DNA of 64,000 nucleotides from Dyella subtropica (GTDB taxonomy: Bacteria > Pseudomonadota > Gammaproteobacteria > Xanthomonadales > Rhodanobacteraceae): positions 62,001 through 126,000 of the forward strand of contig NZ_JAPDPD010000014.1 of NCBI RefSeq assembly GCF_026283965.1, given 5' to 3'. The position numbers and the translations under genes are program-made. The notes below the pieces were generated by a model. That model had not been told where the DNA came from. It searched no databases and saw nothing but the letters and a program-made list of their open reading frames with translations. This document shows positions 15,889 through 24,658 of the stretch, piece by piece. The stretch's first letter is position 1, and every line of letters starts with the position of its first letter.

Positions 15889-18119
15889 GATCCATCGGCT
15901 CCGGGATGCAGGTTGTCGGACTGCAAATGCGCGGCTCGCCGTAGGTTGCTGGTGAGCGCAGCCCAGGCGCGATCGAGCAGGGTCTCGCGTTCGGGCGGCA
16001 CCGCGCGCGCCTGGTTGCTGGCGATCTCGCGAGCTAGCTGTCGCAGCGTCTTTTCGCCGGCGCGCGTGCCCCGGCGAGTGACAAACAGTGCGTTGTCGGA
16101 GACCGGCGAGAACCACGCCAGCTTGAGTCGCGTCGTCTTGCTGCTGTCCGGATCGGCGAATTCAAACCACGCCCCCGGTGGCAGCTGGCACAGCCGGTCA
16201 TGGATGCGTTGTTCGTGATCTTCCAGTTGCGGCGCCTGCGGCATAGTCGATTCGCAGGCTTGCCGTTCGCCAAGGCGCTGGTGCTGCTCGAGCTTCAACG
16301 CCAGCTTGTCGGTGTCGGGCTCCTCGCCCGTCTCCTGCTCGTCCTGCGGCAAGGTGAGCAGGCGCAGCGCGACCTGGGCGGCTTCGTCGCCATGCATGCC
16401 GATCTGCTGCAGTCCGTTTTCGATGTCCAGTTGCAGCTGTAGGCGATCATGGACGGGTATGGTGCCGAGCAGTTGATCGGTGATCTGCAGGCGGGCTGTG
16501 AAGACCTCATTCTCTTCGCCGTGGCGCAGCAAAGTCAGTGCGAGCACGTCCGACCACGCGCGCTCCAGCAAGGTGCGCAGCAGGCCTCGCGGAGGGGTTT
16601 GTTTGAAGCGCTCCGCCATCAGGCCGGCAGCACGCTGGCGGGCCTGCTCCAGTCGCTCGCGCCCCTGCATGGCTTCGACATGGAGGCGTTCGGCGGCCTG
16701 CGCCTTGCAGTTCAGCTGCTCGATGCGGCCTTCGACATCGCTGAGCAGGTTGGCGTAGAGGGCTTCGCTGGGCTGTTGCAGCCGCGCGTGCGCGATCCAC
16801 TGGGCCAGTTTGCCGGCCAGGACACGGTCCTCTTCGCCTTCAGGGCCGCTCAGCCATTCGTTGACCACGTCGCCCACGGTAGAAAGCAGTTGGCGTGCCG
16901 GGTGTTCACGCTGGTCGAAGAAGCTGTGATCGGCCACGACCAGGCGCAACAGTGGCAGTTCCAGGCCGCTGAGCAGAGTATGGGCGCTGGCACTGCCGTG
17001 CAGTTGTTGCCTGATTTGCTCGAACAATAGGCCGACCAACTCCACCATGTCGCTGTGTTCCTTCGACAGGTGAGTGTGCGTCTCGGGGTCGATGTGGCCG
17101 GCGTTGAGCTGCATCAGCAGCTCGTTGTGCAGGCGGTGTGCGCTGCGCTGCTCATTGCCGGCACGGCCGGCGAGGCTGGTCAGATGTAGTTGCAGGGCGT
17201 TGAGCGCTTCCTGCAGTTCGTCGAGGCTGGCGGTGCGGCCACCGTCGACCAGCGACCAGCCCCCCAGGCCGGTGCGGCGCTGCGCAAGCAGGTTGCGCAG
17301 CGTTTCCAGCACGGCGATGTTGTCGCCGTGCGCCGCGCCGGTGGTGGGCTCGGCGGCGGCGGTCGTCACATCGGGCGCCGTGGCGTTGCCGCGATCGATG
17401 CTCAGCTGAGTCACCGGGAATGCGCGCAATCGCGGCAAGATGCCGTCGCCGCGCAGGAGCTCATTGATGGTTTCGTACAGTGGGTTGAGTTCCTGGATCA
17501 CCGCGTGCTCGAAGCTCTCCAGCATCAACAGGCCGTGGTCGCCAGGGATCTGCAACGCATCACCCGCCTCGCGGAAGGCGCAGGCCAGCGCCTGGGGGCC
17601 TAAGGGCAGATCCTCGCCTTCCAGCGGCGGCACGCCGACCAGCACGGCCATGCGATAGCCGAGTTCGTGCAACGCCAGGCTGTTGCGGGCTTCACCGCGC
17701 GCAATGATTTTCTCCAGCGCCGCGCCTTGTTCGTGGGCGGTCTCGTCCAGCAGCTCCAGCGTCAGGCTGACCGGCTCGGCGGCGACCGGCTCGACGGGGT
17801 CCTCGCCCATCCGGCGGAAGCGATCACGCAGGTCGGCCATGAAGCGCCGCTCGAACAGCTCCTGCTCGCTCTGCAGGCGCCCCCGGATCACCAGGAAGCG
17901 TTGCTGTTCCAATGGGTCACGGGATTGCATAGCGTGCGCGTAAAATCGCCGCTCAAGGTCCGCAAGGCCGCGCCGAAGCGGCGGCGCCAGCCAATCCAAG
18001 CAGAAGGTGTGAACCTCCTCGATCAGCCGGCGCGCGCGCGGAGACCACCGCGGGTTGTCGAGGCGGTCACCTCGGCTGGACGCAAGTGGCTGGCGGCTAT
18101 CCTGGTGCTCGACATCCAT
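15885..18119 (-). CDS. DUF1631-family protein
   Basis: 744 residues, largely helical and acidic, with no signal peptide or membrane segment. Its start WSPRARRLIEEVHTFCLDWLAPPLRRGL and the block LDETAHEQGAALEKIIARGEARNSLALHELGYRMAVLVG fit DUF1631. The last ~100 residues (PGAWFEFADPDSSKTTRLKLAWFSPVSDNALFVTRRG...) resemble a PilZ-like or YcgR-type beta domain. Biochemical role unknown. The downstream overlapping PilZ gene points to a cyclic-di-GMP-linked function. Confidence 0.82.
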   Translation of the reverse strand: MDVEHQDSRQPLASSRGDRLDNPRWSPRARRLIEEVHTFCLDWLAPPLRRGLADLERRFYAHAMQSRDPLEQQRFLVIRGRLQSEQELFERRFMADLRDRFRRMGEDPVEPVAAEPVSLTLELLDETAHEQGAALEKIIARGEARNSLALHELGYRMAVLVGVPPLEGEDLPLGPQALACAFREAGDALQIPGDHGLLMLESFEHAVIQELNPLYETINELLRGDGILPRLRAFPVTQLSIDRGNATAPDVTTAAAEPTTGAAHGDNIAVLETLRNLLAQRRTGLGGWSLVDGGRTASLDELQEALNALQLHLTSLAGRAGNEQRSAHRLHNELLMQLNAGHIDPETHTHLSKEHSDMVELVGLLFEQIRQQLHGSASAHTLLSGLELPLLRLVVADHSFFDQREHPARQLLSTVGDVVNEWLSGPEGEEDRVLAGKLAQWIAHARLQQPSEALYANLLSDVEGRIEQLNCKAQAAERLHVEAMQGRERLEQARQRAAGLMAERFKQTPPRGLLRTLLERAWSDVLALTLLRHGEENEVFTARLQITDQLLGTIPVHDRLQLQLDIENGLQQIGMHGDEAAQVALRLLTLPQDEQETGEEPDTDKLALKLEQHQRLGERQACESTMPQAPQLEDHEQRIHDRLCQLPPGAWFEFADPDSSKTTRLKLAWFSPVSDNALFVTRRGTRAGEKTLRQLAREIASNQARAVPPERETLLDRAWAALTSNLRRAAHLQSDNLHPGADGS

Positions 18120-18186
18120 GGCTGGATCCTGTCGTTCCCCGGGGGTGGCGGCAGTCTATGCCTGTTCGGGGTAGCTCGCCATGGTT

Positions 18187-18263
18187 AGGGATGCTCTGAT
18201 CTATTCAACCTAGGCGTCACCGCTGTGTCAGCTCGCCTGCGTCGAATAGATCAGAGCATCCCT
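18187..18263. mobile_element. 77-bp MITE-like inverted-repeat element
   Basis: Perfect 20-bp terminal inverted repeats (18187-18206 and 18244-18263, outer end AGGGATGCTCTGATCTATTC) enclose 37 bases with a smaller AGGCG/CGCCT pair. GGTT occurs immediately on both sides (18183-18186 and 18264-18267), as a target duplication would. No coding capacity. It lies between hemW (whose stop is at the right flank) and the DUF1631 gene, and as RNA would form a long hairpin that may separate the two transcripts. Confidence 0.6.
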
Positions 18264-18266
18264 GGT

Positions 18267-19433
18267 TCAGCCGAGGAAGCTGGCGATGACGTCGTTGAGG
18301 AAGCGCTGCCCCAGGGCGGTGGTTTGCAGGCGCAGCGGGTCCGTGGTGAGCCAGCCTCGCTGGCGGGCTGCGGCAAGCGCCGGGGCGATGCGGTCCAGTG
18401 GCAGGCTGGTGCGCTCGCTGAACTCGGCCATCGGCACGCCGTCGACCAGGCGCAGCGCATTGAGCATGTATTCGAACGGTAGCTCGTCGTCAGCGACGGG
18501 GTTGTCACCGCCGATGCGACCGGGGCCACCCGCGGCGTCGAGCCAGGTGCGCGGGTGCCGGGCCTTCCAGCGCCGGCGCACACTGCCGTCGGTGGCATCG
18601 CTGAGCTTGCCGTGTGCTCCGGCGCCGATGCCGAGATAGTCACCGAACTGCCAGTAGTTGAGATTGTGCACGCAGCGCCGGCCGGGGCGGGCATAGGCCG
18701 AGATCTCATACTGACCGTAGCCGGCGTCCGCCAGCCGTTGTTCGCAGGCCTCCTGCATAGCCCAGGCGTGATCGTCGTCGGGCAACGGCGGCGGGTTGGC
18801 CGCAAAGGCGGTGTTCGGTTCCAGGGTGAGCTGGTAGTGCGAGATGTGCGTCGGCTGAAGCGCGATGGCGCGCTCCACGTCGGCCAAGGCGCCTTCTAGC
18901 GACTGCTCCGGCAGCGCGTACATCAGGTCGAGATTGAAGTTGTCGTAGCCGGCGTCCTGCGCCGACTTCACCGCCGTTTCCGCCTCGCTGGCGGAATGGA
19001 TGCGGCCCAGGCGCTTGAGCTTGTCGTCGTCGAAACTCTGGATACCGAACGAAAGGCGGTTCACCCCCGCGGCAAGATAGCCGTCGAAACGGCCGTGCTC
19101 GACCGTGCCGGGGTTGGTCTCCAGGGTGATCTCGGCGCCATCGGCCAGTGGCAGACGCTCGCGTACGCCATCGAGGAAGCGGTCGATCAGTTCGGGAGCG
19201 AACAAGCTGGGCGTGCCGCCGCCGAAGAAGATGCTCTGTACCGTGCGGCCTTCCAGTGCGTCGCCGAAATCGACGCGATCGGCGTCCAGGTCGGCCAGCA
19301 ACAGCTCGGTGTAGAGCGCATACGGCGGCGGGTCGCTACGCAGACCGTGCGAGTTGAAATCGCAGTACGGGCATTTCTTCACGCACCATGGCATGTGGAC
19401 GTACAGCGACAGCGGTGGTGCGATCAGCGGCAT
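18267..19433 (-). CDS. hemW: Radical SAM haem chaperone HemW
   Basis: 388 residues with the radical-SAM cluster motif CVKKCPYCDFNSH at 17-29, FFGGGTPSLF, ETNPGT and LSFGIQSFDD. HemW (formerly YggW) resembles coproporphyrinogen dehydrogenase HemN but delivers haem to membrane proteins; a haem role would suit the cytochrome bd operon nearby, though that link is inference. It begins three bases after rdgB, its usual partner. Confidence 0.94.
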   Translation of the reverse strand: MPLIAPPLSLYVHMPWCVKKCPYCDFNSHGLRSDPPPYALYTELLLADLDADRVDFGDALEGRTVQSIFFGGGTPSLFAPELIDRFLDGVRERLPLADGAEITLETNPGTVEHGRFDGYLAAGVNRLSFGIQSFDDDKLKRLGRIHSASEAETAVKSAQDAGYDNFNLDLMYALPEQSLEGALADVERAIALQPTHISHYQLTLEPNTAFAANPPPLPDDDHAWAMQEACEQRLADAGYGQYEISAYARPGRRCVHNLNYWQFGDYLGIGAGAHGKLSDATDGSVRRRWKARHPRTWLDAAGGPGRIGGDNPVADDELPFEYMLNALRLVDGVPMAEFSERTSLPLDRIAPALAAARQRGWLTTDPLRLQTTALGQRFLNDVIASFLG

Positions 19434-19436
19434 GAT

Positions 19437-20054
19437 TCAGTCGTGGCGCAGTTCGGCCAGTTGCGCATGCAAGGCAACGAGTGCCTTGCCGCGATGGCTG
19501 AGACGGTTTTTCAGGGACGATTCGAGTTCGGCTGCGCTGGACGTCTGGCCGTCCGGAAGGAATAGTGGGTCGTAGCCGAAACCCTGCGCGCCGCGCTGTT
19601 CAGTGAGTACATGACCGTGCCAGCGGCCTTCGGCGATCAGCGGTGCCGGATCGTCGGCGTGCTGCACCAGCACCAGCACGCAGATGAAGAAGGCGCCGCG
19701 CTGTTCGGTGGGCAGGCCCTCCAGTTCGCGCAGCAGCTTCGCGTTGTTGGCCGAGGCGTCGCCGTGGGTGCCGCTGTAGCGTGCCGAGTACAGGCCGGGT
19801 GCACCACGCAGATGCGTCACGCACAGGCCGGAGTCGTCGCCCAGCGCGGGCATGCCGGTGATGCGCGAGGCGTTGCGTGCTTTCAGCAAAGCGTTCTCGA
19901 CGAAGGTGAGGCCGGTTTCCTCCACGTCGTCGACGCCCAGGCTGCCTTGTGTGACGACGTCGAAGCCGCTGTCGGCGAACAGGTCGTTGAATTCGGCAAG
20001 TTTGCCGCGGTTGCTGCTGGCGAGAACGAGGTGTGACTTGGCGGTGTGTGACAT
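19437..20054 (-). CDS. rdgB: dITP/XTP pyrophosphatase (non-canonical purine NTP)
   Basis: Hydrolyses dITP, ITP and XTP to the monophosphates, keeping damaged purines out of nucleic acids. 205 residues with the nucleotide-binding SSNRGKLAEF at the N-terminus, the catalytic-region ALGDDSGLCV and GFGYDPLFLP near the C-terminus. Packed three bases after the GNAT gene and three bases before hemW. Confidence 0.96.
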   Translation of the reverse strand: MSHTAKSHLVLASSNRGKLAEFNDLFADSGFDVVTQGSLGVDDVEETGLTFVENALLKARNASRITGMPALGDDSGLCVTHLRGAPGLYSARYSGTHGDASANNAKLLRELEGLPTEQRGAFFICVLVLVQHADDPAPLIAEGRWHGHVLTEQRGAQGFGYDPLFLPDGQTSSAAELESSLKNRLSHRGKALVALHAQLAELRHD

Positions 20055-20057
20055 GGC

Positions 20058-20576
20058 TTAGTCGGTGAGGTTGGCGAATTCGGGGGCGTAGTCGACCTGG
20101 CCGCGATAGCCCTGCAAGCCGTTTTCACAAAGGGCCAGCGCCATGAACGCATCGCCGCCGCCATAGGTGTCTTGCAGGTCGAAGCTGGAGGCGGGTGTGA
20201 AACCGAAACGGCCGTAGTACGCGGGATCGCCAAGCACAACGACCGCGCGAAATGAGCTGACAGTCAAAGCTAGCAACGCTTCGCGGATCAGCGCCGTGCC
20301 TATGCCGCGGCGTTGCAACGCCGGTGTCACCGCCATCGGCGCCAGACCCAGCGCCTGGGCGTCGTCGCCGTGCTCGATGCGGATGGGCGAGAACAGGACG
20401 TGCGCGACGACTTCGCCATTCTGTTCGGCGAGCAGCTCGAACGTGTTGCGGCGGGAAGCATGTAGCTGCTCCACCAGCCGCGCCTCGTCCTCGCGCCCGA
20501 AAGCCGCACGGTGGACGACGAGGATCTCATTGAGATCGTCGGGATCGGGGCGGGGACGGCGGATCAGCAGGGGCAT
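20058..20576 (-). CDS. GNAT N-acetyltransferase (YhbS-like)
   Basis: 172 residues from ATG 20576, two bases after the rph stop. The acetyl-CoA motif QRRGIGTALIREAL and the late YYGRFGF loop place it with the YhbS-type acetyltransferases; substrate unknown. The frame is open further upstream inside rph but that part is antisense-free shadow sequence, not protein. It is inserted in the rph-rdgB-hemW operon. Confidence 0.9.
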   Translation of the reverse strand: MPLLIRRPRPDPDDLNEILVVHRAAFGREDEARLVEQLHASRRNTFELLAEQNGEVVAHVLFSPIRIEHGDDAQALGLAPMAVTPALQRRGIGTALIREALLALTVSSFRAVVVLGDPAYYGRFGFTPASSFDLQDTYGGGDAFMALALCENGLQGYRGQVDYAPEFANLTD

Positions 20577-20578
20577 GG

Positions 20579-21310
20579 TCAGCTCTGGGCGAGCGCGGCG
20601 CGTTGCGCGGCGACCAGTTCGACGACGCCCTTTTCGGCCAGGGCCAGCAGGGTGTCCATTTCGTCGCGACGGAAAGCATGGCCTTCGGCCGTGCCCTGCA
20701 CCTCGATGAAGCCGCCGCCGTCGTTCATGACGACGTTCATATCCGTGTCGCAGTTGGAATCCTCGGCGTAGTCGAGGTCCAGCACGGGCACACCCTGGTA
20801 GATACCTACCGATACGGCCGCTACGGCGCCGAACACCGGGTTGCGGCGCAGGTTCTCGCGCTTCATCAGCAGATTCACAGCGTCGACCAGGGCCACGTAG
20901 GCACCGGTGATGGCCGCCGTGCGGGTGCCGCCGTCGGCCTGGATCACGTCGCAGTCGAGGGTGATGACGCGCTCGCCCAGGGCCTGGCGGTCCACGCAGG
21001 CGCGCAGGCTGCGGCCGATCAGGCGCTGGATTTCCATGGTGCGGCCGCCTTGGCCGCCGCGCGCGGCTTCGCGCTGCATGCGGGTGTTGGTGGCGCGGGG
21101 CAGCATGCCGTATTCCGCGGTAACCCAGCCTTCGCCCTTGCCGCGCAGCCACGGTGGCACGCGGTCTTCGATGCTGGCGGTGCAGAGCACCTTGGTGTCG
21201 CCGAAGCTGACCAGCACCGAGCCTTCGGCATGGCGGGTGTAGTGGCGCTCAATGGTGACTGTGCGCAGCTGGTCGCTGGCGCGGCCGCTGGGGCGGATAG
21301 GGGAATTCAT
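20579..21310 (-). CDS. rph: Ribonuclease PH
   Basis: Phosphorolytic 3'-to-5' exoribonuclease that trims tRNA precursors. 243 residues (typical 238) starting [18 protein letters not shown], with [46 protein letters not shown] and [17 protein letters not shown], all standard for the family. First gene of a four-gene operon; divergent from yicC, as in many gammaproteobacteria. Confidence 0.97.
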   Translation of the reverse strand: MNSPIRPSGRASDQLRTVTIERHYTRHAEGSVLVSFGDTKVLCTASIEDRVPPWLRGKGEGWVTAEYGMLPRATNTRMQREAARGGQGGRTMEIQRLIGRSLRACVDRQALGERVITLDCDVIQADGGTRTAAITGAYVALVDAVNLLMKRENLRRNPVFGAVAAVSVGIYQGVPVLDLDYAEDSNCDTDMNVVMNDGGGFIEVQGTAEGHAFRRDEMDTLLALAEKGVVELVAAQRAALAQS

Positions 21311-21395
21311 GGGATGCGGAGGCCTGGATTGGGCAAGGCAGGGTGGGAGAGTTTACCATTGCGCCCTTTCAAGCCGCCCGCGGCAGGGTTTTTCC

Positions 21396-22256
21396 ATGAT
21401 TCGCAGCATGACCGCCTACGCCTTTGCCGAGTCCACCGGCCCCGTTGGCACGCTCAGCTGTGAGCTGCGCACGGTGAACCACCGCTACCTGGAACTGAGC
21501 CCGCGCCTGCCCGACGACTTGCGCAGCTTCGAGTCCGCCTTGCGCGAACGTATTGCCGCAAAGCTGTCGCGCGGCAAGCTGGACCTCACGGTGCGTCTGC
21601 GCAGCGAGGCGCGCGGCGATGCGCTGCAAGTCAATCAGACCGTGTTGACGCGACTGTCTGAGCTGTCGCTGGATCTAGAGTCGCGCTTTCCGAGGCTTAG
21701 CATCGAGCTCACCGAGCTGTTGCGTTTTCCCGGTGTGATGCAGCAGGCCGAGGTGGATCAGGACGAACTCCAAGCCGCATTGTTCGGCGTGCTCGATGAC
21801 GCCCTTGATGCTCTCACCGCCACACGTGAGCGCGAAGGCGCCAAGCTGGCCGATCTGCTGAAGGAGCGCCTGGACGGCATCGAGCGCATCGTCGCCGACG
21901 TGCGCGGCTGGATGCCGCAGATCCGTGAGGGTCTGCGTACCCGGCTGGAAACGCGCTTGGCTGATCTAAAACAGCCTGCTGATCCTGGTCGCCTGGAACA
22001 GGAACTGGTGATGCAGATCACCCGCGTCGACGTGGACGAGGAGTTGGACCGTCTCACCGCCCATATCGCCGAGGCCCGCCGCGTGCTGGGTTTGAAGGAG
22101 CCCGTGGGTCGCCGTCTGGACTTTTTGATGCAGGAGTTCAACCGAGAGGCGAACACGCTCGGCTCCAAGTCGGTGGACCCGCGCAGCACCAATGCAGCGG
22201 TGGAGCTGAAGGTGCTGATCGAGCAGATGCGCGAGCAGGTACAGAACATCGAATGA
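21396..22256 (+). CDS. yicC: YicC-family endoribonuclease
   Basis: 286 residues starting MIRSMTAYAFAESTG, with LRTVNHRYLELSPRLPD and the C-terminal MQEFNREANTLGSKS, the two defining blocks. YicC proteins are endoribonucleases; E. coli YicC promotes decay of the small RNA RyhB. The ATG at 21396 was chosen over upstream in-frame codons because it matches the family N-terminus. It overlaps gmk by four bases. Confidence 0.95.
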   Translation: MIRSMTAYAFAESTGPVGTLSCELRTVNHRYLELSPRLPDDLRSFESALRERIAAKLSRGKLDLTVRLRSEARGDALQVNQTVLTRLSELSLDLESRFPRLSIELTELLRFPGVMQQAEVDQDELQAALFGVLDDALDALTATREREGAKLADLLKERLDGIERIVADVRGWMPQIREGLRTRLETRLADLKQPADPGRLEQELVMQITRVDVDEELDRLTAHIAEARRVLGLKEPVGRRLDFLMQEFNREANTLGSKSVDPRSTNAAVELKVLIEQMREQVQNIE

Positions 22257-22894
22257 GTACGCCCGTACCCGAGGCCCAATCACTGGAAGGCACCTTGTTC
22301 GTGGTGGCCGCGCCTTCGGGTGCGGGCAAGTCCACCTTGGTCAACGCGCTGCTTGAGCGCGAGCCTGCGATTTCGCTGTCTGTCTCGCACACCACGCGTC
22401 CGCCTCGCCCAGGCGAGCAGTACGGCCGGCACTACTACTTTGTCGAGCGTACCGAGTTCGAGCGCGAGATTGCCGAGGGCATCTTCCTCGAGCACGCCGA
22501 AGTGCACGGCAACCTTTACGGCACCTCACGCACCACCGTGGCGGAGTTGCTGTGTCAGGGTAAGGACGTGCTGCTGGAGATCGACTGGCAGGGCGCGCGA
22601 CAGATCCGCAAGAGCAAGCCGGATTGCGTCAGCGTGTTTATCCTGCCGCCGTCGCGGTTGGAGCTGGAGCGGCGCCTGCGCGGACGGGCTTCGGACAGTG
22701 CCGAGGTGATCGAGCGCCGTCTGCATAATTCGCGCGAAGAGATCGCCCACGCGGACGAGTTCGACTACATCATCGTCAACGACCGCTTCGAAGATGCACT
22801 GGGCGACCTGCAATCCATCGTGCGTGCCGTGCGTCAGCGCAGTGGCCTGCAGTGGCGGCGCCACGAGGCGCTGATCGCGGAGCTGCTGGCCTGA
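22253..22894 (+). CDS. gmk: Guanylate kinase
   Basis: Phosphorylates GMP to GDP. 213 residues with the P-loop AAPSGAGKSTLV at 19-30, SVSHTTRPPRPGEQYGRHYYF (GMP site), and IDWQGARQIR. The ATG overlaps the yicC stop (ATGA). In most relatives gmk is followed by rpoZ and spoT; here the mla genes lie between. Confidence 0.97.
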   Translation: MSTPVPEAQSLEGTLFVVAAPSGAGKSTLVNALLEREPAISLSVSHTTRPPRPGEQYGRHYYFVERTEFEREIAEGIFLEHAEVHGNLYGTSRTTVAELLCQGKDVLLEIDWQGARQIRKSKPDCVSVFILPPSRLELERRLRGRASDSAEVIERRLHNSREEIAHADEFDYIIVNDRFEDALGDLQSIVRAVRQRSGLQWRRHEALIAELLA

Positions 22895-22983
22895 ACCCTT
22901 GCCAAGCAGCGGCAGGGCGCCTTGCGTAGCCTTCGCGGCCGTCTTCGGCTACTTTGGTTGTCTTTCACCTGGCAGCTTCGCCC

Positions 22984-23817
22984 ATGACTGACTCCGTTCG
23001 CGCCAAGCCCGATGACAGCGCCATCGTGCGCGTCCGTGGCCTGACCACGGTGCTCAACGGCAAGACCATCTTCGATGCGCTGGATCTGGACATTCCGCGC
23101 GGCAAGGTCACCGCCATCATGGGCCCCAGCGGCACCGGCAAGACCACCTTGCTCAAGCACATCACCGGACAGATGCGCGGCCAGGCCGGCGACGTGTCGG
23201 TGGATGGGCAGAACGTACAGGCGCTGACACGCGAGCAACTGTTCGAGCTGCGCGAGCGCATCGGCTATCTGTTTCAGAACTCAGCGCTGCTGACCGACTT
23301 CGACGTATTCGAGAACGTCGCGTTCCCGCTGCGTCAGCACACCGAATTGCCTGAGGTGCTGATCCGCAACATCGTGTTGACCAAGCTGCAGGCGGTGGGC
23401 CTGCGCGGTGCCGCGCGGCTGATGCCAACCGAGCTGTCCGGCGGCATGGCGCGGCGCGTGGCGCTGGCGCGCGCGATCGTGTTCGATCCCATGCTGATTC
23501 TTTACGACGAGCCCTTCGTCGGCCTCGATCCGATCGCGCTGAACCAGGTGCTCAAGCTGATCCGTACGCTCAATCAGACGCTGGGTATCACTAGTGTGCT
23601 GGTGGCGCACGAGCTGGCGGCGGTGCAGCAGGTGGCCGACCACGTTTACCTGATTGCCAACGGCAAGGTCGTCGCGCACGGCGACCCCAAGACCATCGCC
23701 AGCGATGGCTCGCCGTGGACACGGCAATTCTTTGGCGGCGAGGCCGATGGCCCGGTGCCGTTCCAATACCCAGCGGGCGATTACGCCACCTCGCTCGGCT
23801 TCAAGGGGGGCGCATGA
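22984..23817 (+). CDS. mlaF: Phospholipid-trafficking ABC transporter ATP-binding protein MlaF
   Basis: 277 residues: Walker A GPSGTGKTT, signature LSGGMARRVALARA, Walker B LILYDEPF and switch His (VLVAHEL). The FVGLDPI after Walker B and the C-terminal extension (used to hold MlaB in E. coli) are typical of MlaF. It powers lipid movement through MlaFEDB in the inner membrane. Start ATG 22984 gives MTDSVRAKP; a TTG ten codons upstream is unlikely. Overlaps mlaE by four bases. Confidence 0.95.
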   Translation: MTDSVRAKPDDSAIVRVRGLTTVLNGKTIFDALDLDIPRGKVTAIMGPSGTGKTTLLKHITGQMRGQAGDVSVDGQNVQALTREQLFELRERIGYLFQNSALLTDFDVFENVAFPLRQHTELPEVLIRNIVLTKLQAVGLRGAARLMPTELSGGMARRVALARAIVFDPMLILYDEPFVGLDPIALNQVLKLIRTLNQTLGITSVLVAHELAAVQQVADHVYLIANGKVVAHGDPKTIASDGSPWTRQFFGGEADGPVPFQYPAGDYATSLGFKGGA

Positions 23818-24587
23818 ACGCGCAACTGGCACGCGACAACATCGTCATCCGATCGCTGAGCCAGATCGGCGACTGCGCCCTGTTCCTGCTGCAGATTCTG
23901 GCCGCCATCCCCCGTAGCCTGAAGCATTCTCGCGAGACGATTCGCCAGCTGTGGTTTGTCGGTGCGATGAGCTTGATCATCATCATGGTCTGCGGCCTGT
24001 TCGTGGGCATGGTGCTGGGCCTGCAGCTGTATGACGTGCTGTCGATCTTCGGCGGGACCTCGGCCACCGGCACGGTGGTGGCGATCGCGATCTATCGCGA
24101 GCTGGGGCCGGTGGTGACCGCGCTGCTGTTCGCAGGCCGCGCGGGCACCTCGGTGACTGCGGAAATCGGTCTGATGCGCGCCACTGATCAAATTGCCGCG
24201 ATGGAGATGATGGCGGTTGATCCCATCGCCTACGTCGCCGTGCCGCGCTTTCTCGCAGGCGTGGTCGCCATGCCACTGCTGTGCTGCGTATTCTGCGCGC
24301 TGGGCATCTTCGGTGGCCATCTGGTCGGTGTGAGCTGGTTGGGCATCGACAACGGCACGTTCTGGTCGAACATGACGGCTACGGTCGAACTGGTGAAGGA
24401 TGTGATCAACGGCGTGCTGTGGAAGAGCGTGGTGTTCGGCGCCGTGGTCTCCTTGATTGCCGTGTTCCAGGGCTACACCACGCCGCCGACCAGCGAAGGT
24501 GTGGCCTATGCCACCACACGTACTGTGGTGGCCTCGTCGATCGCCATCCTGGCGCTCGACTTCGTGCTCACCGCATTCCTGATGTGA
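23814..24587 (+). CDS. mlaE: Phospholipid-trafficking ABC transporter permease MlaE
   Basis: 257 residues with an amphipathic N-terminal region and about five to six membrane helices. The family stretch GLFVGMVLGLQLYDVL and the conserved ELGPVVTALLFAGRAGTSVTAEIGLMRATDQIAAME are present; the latter is the loop contacting MlaF. Start ATG 23814 overlaps the mlaF stop. Confidence 0.96.
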   Translation: MNAQLARDNIVIRSLSQIGDCALFLLQILAAIPRSLKHSRETIRQLWFVGAMSLIIIMVCGLFVGMVLGLQLYDVLSIFGGTSATGTVVAIAIYRELGPVVTALLFAGRAGTSVTAEIGLMRATDQIAAMEMMAVDPIAYVAVPRFLAGVVAMPLLCCVFCALGIFGGHLVGVSWLGIDNGTFWSNMTATVELVKDVINGVLWKSVVFGAVVSLIAVFQGYTTPPTSEGVAYATTRTVVASSIAILALDFVLTAFLM

Positions 24588-24658
24588 GTGCCTGATGTGA
24601 GCACTCCCATGGCGACCCCCATGACGACATTTTCCAACCACTTTTTGAGGATCGTGCC

